A stretch of DNA of 64,000 nucleotides. Source: Antedon mediterranea. Taxonomy: Eukaryota; Echinodermata; Crinoidea; Comatulida; Antedonidae. Below, in pieces: positions 1-10,169 of the stretch. A program made the translations under genes and the position numbers. The notes below the pieces were generated by a model that worked only from the letters and a program-made list of their open reading frames with translations, ran no database searches and had not been told where the DNA came from. The DNA lies in NCBI RefSeq assembly GCF_964355755.1, contig NC_092671.1, positions 11,295,001 to 11,359,000 on the forward strand. Direction: 5' to 3'. Position 1 is the stretch's first letter. The number at the start of each line of letters is the position of its first letter.

Positions 1-211
1 GGCTCCTTATGGTTCCTAAACCAGGGGGCTAAGGTCTCTACGTTATGCCACTGGGTGAAATAGATTTTAAAGTGAATACATACAATTTGAGGTTGCAATT
101 TTTACAGTTATTACTTGAGTGAATTTCCAATTAATCAAAATAATATTTACTGTAATTAGAAAAATACAACAATTTACAGTATGATGAAAAGTAACCTTTA
201 TTTGTACTTAC

Positions 212-412
212 AGCATATTTTAATTTTTTAGATGTTTCTCCATCAATACTGATGTTGTGAAGTTCTATATTTTCTTCTCCTTCTCGTTTGTTAAACCTAG
301 TATATGTTCTCTTTTGCGTTACTGTGTCTGTGCTTGCGGCATAGTCATTCATTTTGTCGCAGATATCTTCAACTAGTTCAGTCATATGTACTTCAGATCC
401 TGCAAATGGTAC
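212..412 (-). CDS. cnpy: Canopy-family protein, coding exon 3 (gene runs off left edge)
   Basis: 201 bases (67 codons), acceptor TTGTAG/GTACC, donor GCT/GTAAGT, phase 0 at its 3' end. It encodes VPFAGSEVHMTELVEDICDK, which matches the VPYARSEAHLTELLEEICD block of CNPY2, and ends in KKLKYA, where the vertebrate protein continues with the next conserved cysteine. The last part of the protein (the remaining conserved cysteines and the usual C-terminal ER-retention signal) is not in positions 1-211 and must lie further left. Nothing recognisable is present at 1-130. Confidence 0.92.
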
Positions 413-780
413 CTACAACATGACAAGAAAAACGGTAAATAAACGCTAAAAGGTACAAACATAGATAGTCTTCTTTTGGTAACCAAGCACAATAATGAAT
501 ACATTTTCAATAGAAAAAAAGGATTTTTTTTAATTTTAAATTATATTTCATTTTTTGACTGGTATAAAACACTAAAAATAACCAAAGGTTGAAAAGAAGA
601 GTTTAGAATGACTAAACAATACTTAAACTAAACAATACTTAAACTAAACAATACAAACACGACAAATATAACAATAAACAACTAACATTATTATAAACAA
701 TTCATTTTCAACATTTTATTAAACAATTATCATTAAAATCCAGAAAATTTTTGTTTTTGTCTATTTAATGTTTTTCTTAC

Positions 781-896
781 CTTTTCCTGTGTCTGTGTTC
801 CATCTGGGTTTATTCGAAAACTTCCAACATCAATCATTTTGTGGGGTTTTACTTGCTTAATTGCATACTCTATCTCATCCACAAGAGCTTTACAGG
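781..896 (-). CDS. cnpy: Canopy-family protein, coding exon 2
   Basis: 116 bases, acceptor TTTCAAG/CC, donor AAAAG/GTAAGA. It encodes residues 31-69 and continues the saposin-like fold. It begins with the second cysteine of the YCGAC motif, followed by KALVDEIE, and ends in GSFRINPDGTQ. Both are near-exact signatures of canopy proteins (CxACxALVDE and GSFRxNPDG). The reading phase is preserved across both junctions, which supports the exon model. Confidence 0.92.
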
Positions 897-1116
897 CTTG
901 AAACAAAATTATTTAATATTATAGTGTTTGTAATGTTACATTTATAAAATTATGTTTATAATAAAACAAATAATCTGATATTTACTTATTTATTTTAAAT
1001 ATACGTACATACATAATAATAAAAAGTAACAGCAGTGAGTATTTGCCACAAAGTGAATGAACAATGAAAGTTTAGGTTTTGAGGAGGTGTAAGATTTTTG
1101 TGGTTGTTTTACTTAC

Positions 1117-1207
1117 CCCCACAATACAGTTCTTGATCACGTTTAGCTGCAGCATGCAGTACAGACAACAAAACCACACAACAGATATTCAAAAGACTTC
1201 TTGCCAT
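1117..1207 (-). CDS. cnpy: Canopy-family protein (CNPY1/2 type), coding exon 1
   Basis: First coding exon of a gene read leftwards; the exons shown here give 136 residues before the window ends. Canopy proteins are small ER-resident saposin-like proteins; CNPY1 and CNPY2 modulate FGF signalling and receptor maturation (family knowledge). This exon encodes a hydrophobic signal peptide (about residues 1-21, MARSLLN..VLHAAA), then KRDQELYCG, the start of the family's cysteine-rich YCGAC motif. The ATG at 1207 is chosen because it directly precedes the signal peptide. An AG acceptor sits 3 bases upstream of it, so a 5' untranslated exon is likely. The donor is GGGG/GTAAGT and leaves phase 1, which joins correctly to the next exon to make the alanine of YCGAC. 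Recognition is from memory of CNPY2 and is strong. The exact paralogue (1 or 2) cannot be decided here. Confidence 0.9.
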
Positions 1208-2554
1208 TCCTATTATTATAATTGAAATCAACATTAAAAGGTAAACGTGTAGAACTTTGATGCAGTCCAGTGAATATTTGTTGTAATTTTTCAAATTTAT
1301 ATTTAAATTCACCTAGGTAATACATATAATTAATTTAATAATTAAATAAATAATTATGGGTATAGCCTACTTACAAAGTCTAATTTGACCGAAAAAGTAT
1401 TGATGATTCAAGCCCCATAGTAAATTACTTAACGTTCTATTCCTTAGTTTCCAGGCAGTTTCGAACACCTGCCGGTGTTTACAGCCACGCTGGTGACTTT
1501 ATCATATCAATGCCTAAGTGTGTTGACTGTTACTCGTTAACTGAATAAATCCTACTCCTAATTGAACATTGTTATATAATCTCTTAAATATCTAAATAAC
1601 TTATCATAATTAAAATGGCAATATTAATAGCAAATAATAAAGTAAAATATTATTTAAAGTTACCTTAACCTCTACGACCGGCGTTTTTCGAAAAGCTACG
1701 TGTCACCACCAGGAAAGTACACGTCGGTAAACATTGACTAGCGCCACCTATTGACGAAAAACTTTACAAATCGTCGATACAATTTTGAAGTACTGTCGTG
1801 CCTATGTCTCTGTCACTGTTTCCTCTGTATATCAGTATATGCATTCAAAACTATTTTTTCATCATCATCATCATCAGCATTAGCTATTATCAAAGATCTT
1901 ATATACTAGTATATAAGATCTTTGCTATTATTCAGTTCAGTTGCCTTAAGTTGCCTTTGCCTTATTTCCATTATTTGTTAAATTACTCATTATTATTCCC
2001 ACTCCTCTCATTGGTAGACCTACCTACTAGCCTATTTCACTTTACTTTTCAGTTGATAAAAACAAATATGACAATACAGGGCATACATTCTACACCTTTT
2101 ATACAAGTTTAATTATTCAACGATTTTATGGGTATAATTGTATTTGTTTTCTTTTAATTTTTACCACCTATTACCAAAAAAGTAACAGTAATATGGCCAA
2201 ACTCTAGAACTTGATATAATGAATTACAGTGACATTTTATGCCGATGAAATCTATTTCTATTATATATATACATTTGAAAGACAGTTTGATTTTGCTTAT
2301 AAATAAAACATTATAAAAATTGTTTAGTGTTTGCACAAGTTAATTTACATATCGCCAATAAACGACATTACTTCTACAAAGAAAACAGTGAAGATAAAAA
2401 TAATGATAATAATCATAGATTTGTTGAAATAGCTTAAAACATGATGTGACCTGTAATAAAGGTCACAACGTTTGGCTATTACATTATGATCACCATGAAC
2501 AGGTGTTGATTATTGACAACGTTAATTTAAGTCTTTAAAATATTTAAAATCATT
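1208..2554. other. Intergenic: canopy upstream region to 3' end of the Msxlx-like gene
   Basis: No coding exon recognised. The stretch at 1660-1770 is locally richer in GC and holds a CTCF-like word (AGCGCCACCTATTG, 1740-1753), close enough to canopy to be part of its promoter region. A (CAT)n tract lies near 1863-1880, and a perfect 34 bp palindrome lies at 1891-1924. Open frames here are low-complexity hydrophobic chance frames. Confidence 0.6.
1891..1924. repeat. Perfect 34 bp palindrome
   Basis: The left arm CAAAGATCTTATATACT is followed with no spacer by its exact reverse complement. On either strand this could form a 17 bp hairpin with no unpaired loop. The flanks (at/gc) do not extend it. 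Confidence 0.95.
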
Positions 2555-2560
2555 TTTATT
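2555..2560 (-). promoter_or_regulatory. Putative polyadenylation signal of the Msxlx-like gene
   Basis: AATAAA on the minus strand, about 46 bases past the stop codon of the Msxlx-like gene at 2606. The motif is common in AT-rich DNA, so the call rests on its position. Confidence 0.45.
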
Positions 2561-2605
2561 GGAATGTTCAATTTCAAACTAATTATTGCATTCCACTTCC
2601 AGGAG

Positions 2606-2822
2606 TCACATATAATGAGCAAAAGGCTGTCTACACAATAGATCCATTCCGTGTAAGTTCGACGTCAATCCATTGTTGCAGTTTGGAGATGGAAACGGGG
2701 CGTAACTGGGTGGGTAAGTTGGTATGACTGTGTTGTACCAGGGAGACATGAACGGTGTTCCCCAGAGGCCTTGTCGCTGAGCTATCTTCAGACGAGCTGT
2801 AACTTGTTTTTTCCATTTCGTT
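2606..2822 (-). CDS. msxlx: Msxlx-like ANTP-class homeobox protein, coding exon 3
   Basis: 217 bases, acceptor TCTTCTAG/A, ending in a TGA stop at 2606. It completes Arg53 and gives the end of homeodomain helix 3 (TKWKKQ), followed by a conserved-looking extension, VTARLKIAQRQGLW, that I associate with Msxlx proteins, and a Pro/Tyr/Ser-rich tail (IPTYPPSYAPFPSP) ending AHYM. The open frame continues upstream into a GTCG/GTCT microsatellite, but that part (2823-2989) is intronic because the phase and the homeodomain both demand the acceptor at 2823-2824. Confidence 0.88.
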
Positions 2823-2870
2823 CTAGAAGATAAATCATTAATTAATGAAGTGGTGTTTCTCTGTATTTTT

Positions 2871-2943
2871 AGTCGCGTGGACGCGACTCTATAGTTCACT
2901 ATGTCGGTCGGTCGGTCTGTCGGTCTGTTGGTCTGTCGGTCTA
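2871..2943. repeat. Hairpin AGTCGCGT/ACGCGACT plus GTCG/GTCT microsatellite
   Basis: An 8 bp inverted repeat with a 2-base loop (2871-2888) sits 15 bases before a run of GTCGGTCG and GTCTGTCG tetramers (about 2903-2943). The whole lies in intron 2 of the Msxlx-like gene, 49 bases upstream of exon 3. It gives rise to a spurious Arg/Pro/Thr/Asp repeat peptide. Confidence 0.8.
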
Positions 2944-3732
2944 TCTGGCTGCTGGCCTTGTTTTTACATACTATAGAATATTCAGTCATTTACGATTAAC
3001 TTGACTTGGAGAAATAAGAATTTATCCAAGTCAGCAAAGCAAAGCTCCTCATTCACCTTTTTCTAAACCTAAAGATGACTATATAGGCCTATAACGCACA
3101 AGGTAAGAGCAGTGAGTTGCTAATTAACATCTTTGATGAGAGTAACTAAGTTTCGACTTTAAATTTGTTTAAATATCGATTTTTTCGAAAATACTTCAGC
3201 GGCCAACATCAAATAAGGCAACCGAAACAACAACATTATTCTCAATGTTTATATGACTATACTCAAAATTGACCTTTCAATCGTTTTAATTATAATCGAA
3301 TTAAACTAATCGGATTGAAAGCAGTACTAAATATAACAATTACAATGTACCTAACATCGAAACAAGCATTTAATGAGAATGTAAAAGGCGTTATTGTGTG
3401 ATAGAAACAGACCGCTAAGAGGAAATCGATATCCAGTAATAATTATAATTAAATAGTAGTAATATTTAAATCTTTAGCAATTAATTAAGATTAGATATTG
3501 ATACTTTATGTGTTGTCGCCGACAATTATTCAATATTTAAAGATCTTTCACAATCATTAACAGAATACTAACATACATTTACTATATAACAGTCAGCAAC
3601 AACAAAAGACAAATCTATACTTGTTAACCTCTGTCATGCCATATATATTTCTTAATGTCATAAGTTGTTTTTGGCAATAAAAGTTATAAACATAGACATT
3701 GTTTCGGATACAAACTGAATTAAAGTGTATTG

Positions 3733-3746
3733 CCCCCCCCCCCCCC
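3733..3746 (+). repeat. Poly-C run of 14
   Basis: Fourteen consecutive C, a rare homopolymer in AT-rich DNA and a potential G-quadruplex or i-motif seed on the complementary strands. It is also a likely spot for sequencing length error. Confidence 0.95.
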
Positions 3747-4087
3747 AAATAAAGATTTATAAAATCAGACTTTGAATAGGCCATTTTTATCAAAAACACC
3801 ATTGTCTGACAGATAATTTGACTATTTTTTGCTTTAAATTACAGTTTTTCAGGTAAATAATTTGTTTGCCGATGCAATTTTTGGTCAAAGTGAATAACTA
3901 TTATGTGACTGACATTAAATTGGTATTTATTCAAACAATGTTTTTTTTTCAGAGGGACTATATCTTTAAGTTGAATACATTTGTATTTTTCAAGTTCAGT
4001 AAGTATGTTTTTATTAGTGAAATTGAAACGCCATTTCTTAATTTATTAGGCGGTTTAAATTCAGAAATATTTCAAACAAAAGCAAAC

Positions 4088-4246
4088 TCGAAAAGAAGCC
4101 CATGGGCTTAAACTTCGAAAAGAAGCCCATCTCGAAAAGAAGCCCCCCTCTACAGTTTGCAAAAGTACTCTCGAAAAGAAGCCCATCTCGAAAAGAAGCC
4201 CATCCAAGAGCACTAAAAAACGAAGAAGCCCATGGGCTTCTTTTCG
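4088..4246. repeat. Cluster of TCGAAAAGAAGCCCAT repeats with palindromic ends
   Basis: Five direct copies of TCGAAAAGAAGCCCAT or close variants start at about 4088, 4115, 4132, 4172 and 4188. A terminal partial copy (about 4222) meets an inverted copy at 4231-4246. The palindromes AAGCCCATGGGCTT (near 4095) and GAAGCCCATGGGCTTC (near 4225) mark both ends. It is not a simple tandem array because spacer sequence separates some copies. Confidence 0.85.
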
Positions 4247-4981
4247 AGGTTTTACGGTATCGCAAGAGCAACGAACCTTACTTGATTTTAATCAATAAGC
4301 TAACACGTTCAATCATAATTATAGATTTCTCTGTTATGATAACAATGATACTCCACAGATAAAGTATAATCGCTTAACAAAATAACTTTATTAGCAAATG
4401 AACCGACTAATTGCTGTTGTTTTTATTGATTTAACTTTTTCCACTCCAGGTATTTGCCCACCTTAATTGCGGTTGGTTATTTTCATTGGGCCTAAGAATC
4501 CAATCGTAATAGGAATAGGTAAAGAAAGACTTTAAAGCTATATGGTGTCTAAAGTAGACTACGAATGATGATGATGAAAATTGTTATGCCAGAATAATGA
4601 TATAAAAAACAATAATTAAAAAAATAATATCTACAACAGTAGTAATGACTACAATTTTTATGTGTTTAAATTTTAAATGTAAATATGTATAATGTTTGTA
4701 TGATGTAGTATGTTTAAGCGGATATTAGCCCTTGATGGCATTTGCAACAATAAATAAATTTAATTGAAGAACCAGAATTCATAATTGGCAAAGTTTATAT
4801 TGAAATAATAATTTTATAAAATTATTATTCGAACGCTTTGTATAAACGATGGCCAGAAAGGTTGCAGACGTGTAGAATAATTCAACAAGAAACATGCAAA
4901 GGCAAACGGCAATATCAATTTCGTACAAAGTAATTTTGTGCTATATTAATATAATATGAAAAAAGTAAATAAAGTACACAC

Positions 4982-5180
4982 CTTCTGTTTTGGAACCATG
5001 TTTTGATTTGCGTTTCTGTGAGATCCAAATTCATTGATAACTCCAATCTCTTACTAACACTGAGATACTTGTCTGTTTTAAACTCTTCTTCAAGTCGTTC
5101 TAATTGTTTCGATGAGTAAGCCTGTCTTGGTTTACGATCAACCCCGGGCTTTCTTGGTCGCCTGCCTAGCTGTTTTTGAC
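4982..5180 (-). CDS. msxlx: Msxlx-like ANTP-class homeobox protein, coding exon 2 (homeodomain)
   Basis: 199 bases, acceptor ATTTTCAG/GT, donor AGAAG/GTGTGT. It encodes residues 162-228, starting with a basic segment GRRPRKPGVDRKPRQAY and continuing through most of the homeodomain. The homeodomain (residues 176-235) has Arg5, Tyr8 (usually Phe), Leu16, Phe20, Trp48, Phe49, Gln50 and Asn51. The intron splits the Arg53 codon and is completed exactly by exon 3. The segments KYLSVSKRLEL and TQIKTWFQNRRTKW are shared with Msxlx-type proteins as I recall them, and partly with BarH. Phe49 argues against BarH, which has Tyr there. The sequence differs clearly from Mnx, Gbx, Not and Msx proper. Confidence 0.9.
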
Positions 5181-5304
5181 CTGAAAATTAAACATTTTTG
5201 ATAACATTTTAGAAGAAGTAGAGAAGTAAAAATGTAGAAGCTCAGAAGAAATTACGAATGTTATAAAGTCTATTGTTTTATCTACAGTATAAACAAAAGA
5301 TTAC

Positions 5305-5788
5305 CTGCAAATGGATGTCGTGTTATGTCAGGTGCGTATAACCATTGCGGCCAGGTATTAATTTCAGAGCTTTTGAATCCACACGGAAAACTACCAGGTG
5401 GGGCGATTGATGGTGGAAACCTTGTAGGCATACCGAGACTTCCTGGTAAGCCCTCGATACAAGCAGTAGGTCGAACCAAAGATATCTCAAGCCCGTCAAC
5501 CTCGGGAAGGTTGTGTTCGTTAAATACTGCCCTTGGTAAGGCACTTCTGCCCTTGTGATTCCAGTCTTTCTCGTTTTTTGCATCACCTTTGGCAGGATTT
5601 AATGAACCTGCAGATGGTTTCTCCGTGTTTCCGCATACGTTAAGAATTCTATCTATCGAAAATGATGATTCAACATTACTAGACTGTTCAGCCTTTTTTG
5701 ATTGTCTTTTTGGAACGATGTTCATTTCTGTATCTTTGTTTTCGCTATTTGATGTGGTTGCCTCAGTCTTCGATCCAAAACTTTCCAT
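5305..5788 (-). CDS. msxlx: Msxlx-like ANTP-class homeobox protein, coding exon 1
   Basis: First coding exon of a complete three-exon gene (joined with 4982-5180 and 2606-2822) encoding about 299 residues of a homeodomain transcription factor. The exon gives residues 1-161. It contains an eh1 motif, FSIDRILN at residues 43-50, which recruits Groucho/TLE co-repressors in many ANTP-class proteins, so a repressor role is likely (family inference). The rest is low in secondary structure and ends with WPQWLYAPDITRHPFA before the donor GCAG/GTAATC (phase 1, matching exon 2). The ATG at 5788 is the only start that includes the whole frame. The gene is divergent from engrailed, with 18 kb between the two start codons. 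The homeobox assignment is certain; the family name Msxlx is from memory and moderately supported. Confidence 0.85.
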
Positions 5789-7277
5789 CTTAACGTAAGT
5801 TGAATATAACTCGTAACTCTTTTTTTTTTACTGTTTAGCAAACTGTCTTAAATTTTAAACACTAGATGACATCTTCAAAGTACCTTATCGTCCGTTTAAG
5901 AAGTTCAATCGAAGAAAATAGACGTATGAATTTAAAAACTCACACGCATACATTCACCATTCTGTGTTCCAAGTGGCTGACGTGTCGGCCCGTGTTGGTC
6001 TTTTTAAGTCTCTCGTACGATCGATAGGTCTTATCATCGTACTAATACACTCAAATCGAATCGCTTTCTTCAACTCTGAAACGCTAATTGTTTTCTAAAA
6101 TCTTGACAAATATTCAACGATGATCTAATTCCAGCCACTGTATCGTTATTCAAGCCATGTAATAACCTCTTATTAATTGATCATTATTTCTATAATTGTA
6201 TACGTTCGTTTACATTTGTTGTTTTTGTTTACTTACCGTACCTTATAACAAGACAACATTTTTGAGAAATATACTATTGTTTTAGGTCTCTGTTAATTAA
6301 ATGTTCTGTTTGATTATCTAAACGTAGGTTCTATTTTTGTTATGTCGTTTTGGTCTAGTATACACATTTCTTTTTATTTTCTAGAATAATGCATAAAATC
6401 GTTGAATTTTGTTGAACATTTATTTATAATTTATAGCTACTAAAACAAAACATTATGCCTTTTAATTTGTCTTAAAACACCTAGTCAATCCATCAAATAA
6501 ACTTCAATTCCTCGTAAGCCTACGCAAACACTTTTAGTCAAGTCCGCGAAGACATGACCGTCGCGTAGACACGCGTTCAAACACTAACGACACCTGGTTA
6601 AACTCGTCAAACGAACAATCTCCATTTATGATTACAATATCGACGAATAGTAAGTATCGGTTTTGTTCTAAATTATTGATTTTGGTGAATATTCGGTAGT
6701 GAAATGGTAAACATAATGTTTGAAATCACTTAAATTAAAATTAGTGTATTTTGGTGTTTTAAATTATCAAACAAGTTCCACATTAAACTTTAAAACCATG
6801 AGATTTTATGTTTATTCAACTAATATCGTCTCGGAATTCTATTTGTTATATGTTAAGTGGAACTGTACTTTGTGGTTAATGTGCTTGCCTTACCAATCGC
6901 AATTGGGCTTATCTTCATCATCATCTTTCTTCATTGTGCATACACCTCATTTCAATATAGTCCGTACATGGGTTGGTAGAATTTTATGCAACTGGGCTTA
7001 CATTTTGTATTCCACACACGTTTCATTTTTTATTTATTTATTTATTTTGGTTGAACATTTTATCTACGTGTTATCCTTCTTTTAGTAAAGATAATTTCAG
7101 ATTTCAACATTTCATCATAAGTTTCATCCTGACCTGTATCACTCCATCCCCAAGTATCAAACGAGACTTACTTTATAAGCACAATATAGAAATGTATCCA
7201 TCATGAATTTTCGAGTTGGATAAAAATAAAGACACATAAGATAATAGAGAACATTATAACACATAAACAGTGAATAG

Positions 7278-7475
7278 AGTCGAGTGGCAGGAAAGCTGCA
7301 AACCGTACTAGCAATAAATTCGGCACAGGACCAAGCCTATTTTCGATCATGTTCTGGTAATAGAACAAGTCTTCTCGGATAGGTCCAGTGTACATATCCA
7401 TGAATGTGCACTTTAAATAACCCAGCGCATCTTTTAGAAGAGTGTAGGGGGTACCCCGTTTTATCCTAATAGTCC
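7278..7475 (+). mobile_element. tRNA-derived SINE, diverged copy
   Basis: It matches the SINE at 52716-53060 (opposite strand) in several blocks in the same order: GGCAGGAAAGC..CCGTAC, AACAAGTCTTCTCGG, AGGTCCAGTGTACA, GTGCACTTTAAA and GTAGGGGG. The tRNA-like head is more decayed here. The long open frame on the minus strand of this segment is a by-product of the repeat. Confidence 0.7.
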
Positions 7476-9402
7476 ATATGTGGCTGTTGGTGGTCCACAG
7501 AGGACATAATGCCAATTTCCTCGACTTAAGGATGAACATTTCAAGTATCAAATACAAATATACATAATAGTACGATTTACTATTTTTACTTCAAATCGAA
7601 ATCGTAGTATAGTACCAATAAAGTACGATTAAAGACGAAGGGAAAATTAAATCGATTAAATAATGCAGTATTCGTATTATTTAATTGTATTAATGAATAT
7701 GAATATAATATATATCTCGTAACCACTCAGTTAGTTATCTTATAGTTAACCATAGACGTTTATAAGTGCATTAATGACTTCAATTACAATCTCAACAATT
7801 CCTAATCGAGTCTAATTACACACTCAGGAACATTGATTGTCTGCCAAATATTAATAAACCATGCTCCGGGCGAATTTATTCACCTGATAATTGATTCATG
7901 AGATCGTGTAGTTCCACATGAAATCCATATTTTCCTCAGGCTAGACACGGTGAAGCTGAGATCTCCACTCACTCCTGGAAAGCCTGAATCATTTTGGCGC
8001 TATAATAATGGACCACGGACAGTTTGTGTATTGATTTGTTTTAAGGGTGTTCGGATATATTTCAGAACGATGTATTAATGGTGATTTAGTTTTCTGCTCG
8101 ATTGAAGCATATAATTCGACGATTCGACTTCTAATCGTCGTGTTTGATTTTTAACTCCTTTCTTCCAGATTTATATTTTTCAAAAACAATAAGAAACCTA
8201 TTTTCCGCTTAATAAGCTGCTATAATCATTTAAATACTTAGGAAAATGCTAAAACCGAAAGAGTGCGTTATTATGGTATATTGATGCTACAACAGTTTTT
8301 ACTTTAATTACATTTTTAAGTTTTGTGACGTCATCAATAATTATATAGATTTTCGTTCTACCATACAAAGACTTACTAAATTATATTGCACTATGTCCGT
8401 TGTATAGTCACATAAATGGAAATTTAAATACAATTAACGCGTATTTCTTCCATTTAAATACAGTTTTTGCCAGTTAAAATTAACGCTGTTTTACGAAAAA
8501 CGCGCGTCGGTGTTATATTAGGAAGACATCAAGAAAAAGAATCAATTCTTCACAGGTACCAAATGGATTTCAAATATCTACGATCGGGTTACAAATAATT
8601 ACCTGTTTTTGAAGATAATAAATTGTGTACATAGTGGAGCTAAATTTCCCTTTACTGCCCAACAGTCAATTACTGAAAGCAAATTCTAGCCCCGCTCTTG
8701 GTTAAGTAACGATTTACAGCTAATCAAATGTTGATACATGATCAGATGTACGTTCAATCAGTTAATTTCAAACACACTTTCCAAAGAAATAAGTTTTCCT
8801 TTTTGACAATTTAAAACCTTGTATCGAATGCGTTCTTTAATTAGAGTATATCGTCAATGGAGAAGATGCGGGGACAACTCTTACTAATCAGTGGGAAAAA
8901 GCTGTGTAAATAGGCGTATTGATTTCCAACGTTGTGCTGCTGGTTGGGGACATTGATGACAGAATCAATTGCTGTTATGTCGTTGTTTCGCACACCATTT
9001 TTCAGGAAAAAAAATAAAATTAGGATAAAAAAGAAAGTAATTATAAAACATGTATAACTGAATATGTTTTAAAATTTAGAATGACTTTAATGTACAATCG
9101 ATAAAAACTTCTGTGTTTCTATCCACTCTTCTCTACCCGGGTAATGTGAACGATTGTTAAGCCACGACGAATTTGATAGAATTCATATCATTTCTTTTTA
9201 GTTTTGCTTATCTTATAATTTTTTTGTATTGAAAAAATGATGAATCTTTATTTGAAGTCAAATCGTCAATACGTCAATACCTAATCTTATTAGCCCTTGT
9301 TAACGTAACTACGTTACGTATACACATCCAATCATACGCAAGATGTTTATATACCGTGACGTCATGACAAACAATTGAAGTTTGTTAAAATGTAACACAT
9401 CA

Positions 9403-9418
9403 TACTAGAGGGCAGTGT
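9403..9418 (+). promoter_or_regulatory. CTCF-like motif
   Basis: TACTAGAGGGCAGTGT closely matches the core bilaterian CTCF consensus (CCNNYAGRKGGCRS). An inverted related word, GTGCGCCCTCTTTT, lies at 9490-9503, and a GGGGGCGCTG-type word lies in reverse near 10583. This is motif evidence only. Confidence 0.35.
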
Positions 9419-9950
9419 GCTGTTTACAATGTTAAAACAGAATATTTATCTTCGTGCTGCACTTGAAAAATCCTGCCACACTAACATACGTGCGCCCTCT
9501 TTTATCCGAACTTTTAACGGAACGCTTCGGAACGTTATCTCGGACTATATCACATCATGTCTTTCTATATTCAATTAAAGTATTTGGAGCTTTTATAACC
9601 AAGAGAGTGCATTTTTTGTTGTTGATAGTTTGATACTAGTAATAGGCCTATGAGTAATAATTAGTAAAATAAAACATTCTTGTAATCCAGTCATATTATA
9701 TTTGTGCGTTAATTAAATCGTATCCACATAATCTATATATAAATGCACATAATCGTTATAAAATAACATTCAATTTCCTAATTTACAAATTAAATAATCT
9801 ATAATAACAAATGATATTAATTTTCCCTTTAGATAATGAGCTATGTCTATATTTTAATCTTTTCTAATCCGTAAATAATCCATAGAATATGTGTCATAGA
9901 ACACTTGAAGGATGGGTCTACTATCGTTATTATACACGGTAAACCTCTAT

Positions 9951-10169
9951 GCTTGTTTCCCACTAGCGACGCAAAGTAACGCAATCTACGCAACGAAAGA
10001 AAATGCCTATCCGATAACTGTGTTTGCTACCGCCTGCGTGAAATCGATGCGATGTTTTCAGCACTGATGCGTCGTCGGTTCCCACTTCTTGTGATTGTGC
10101 AATACAGCACTTTGTGTCAATACGTTGTAGCGTTGCGTTACGTTGCGTTTCTAGTGTAAATCACGCTTT
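9951..10169. mobile_element. Foldback (inverted-repeat) element
   Basis: The ends are inverted repeats: GCTTGTTTCCCACTAG..ACGCAA at the left and TTGCGTTTCTAGTG..ACGC at the right. The interior is rich in ACGCAA/TTGCGT words and fits the same family as 58850-59004 and 12597-12693. No coding capacity. Confidence 0.65.

Larger units (their letters stand above)
2823..4981 (-). other. Intron 2 of the Msxlx-like gene
   Basis: About 2.2 kb with no exon. It holds the hairpin and microsatellite near 2900, a run of 14 C at 3733-3746, a cluster of repeated 16-mers at 4088-4246, and a possible LINE tail at about 4690-4762 (ends in AATAAATAAA). The rest is plain AT-rich sequence. Confidence 0.75.

Noticed and set aside
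2823-2989. Extension of the Msxlx-like exon 3 frame with an Arg/Pro/Thr/Asp repeat
   Set aside because: It comes from a microsatellite, and the homeodomain and codon phase require the acceptor at 2823-2824, so it is intronic.
4038-4362. Open frames on both strands with repeated Ser-Lys-Arg-Ser-Pro
   Set aside because: Produced by the TCGAAAAGAAGCCCAT repeats, not by a gene.
5323-5586. Alternative open frames on both strands over the Msxlx-like exon 1
   Set aside because: They are shadows; only the frame from 5788 splices in phase into the homeodomain exons.
2606-5788. Mnx or Gbx identity for the gene next to engrailed (an En-Mnx-Gbx cluster)
   Set aside because: The homeodomain lacks the KYLSRPKRFE..RMKWKR pattern of Mnx and the KKYLSLTERSQI..RAKWKR pattern of Gbx.
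7201-7557. 118-residue minus-strand open frame that looks protein-like
   Set aside because: Most of it is the reverse strand of a SINE copy that also occurs at 52716-53060, so the frame is incidental.
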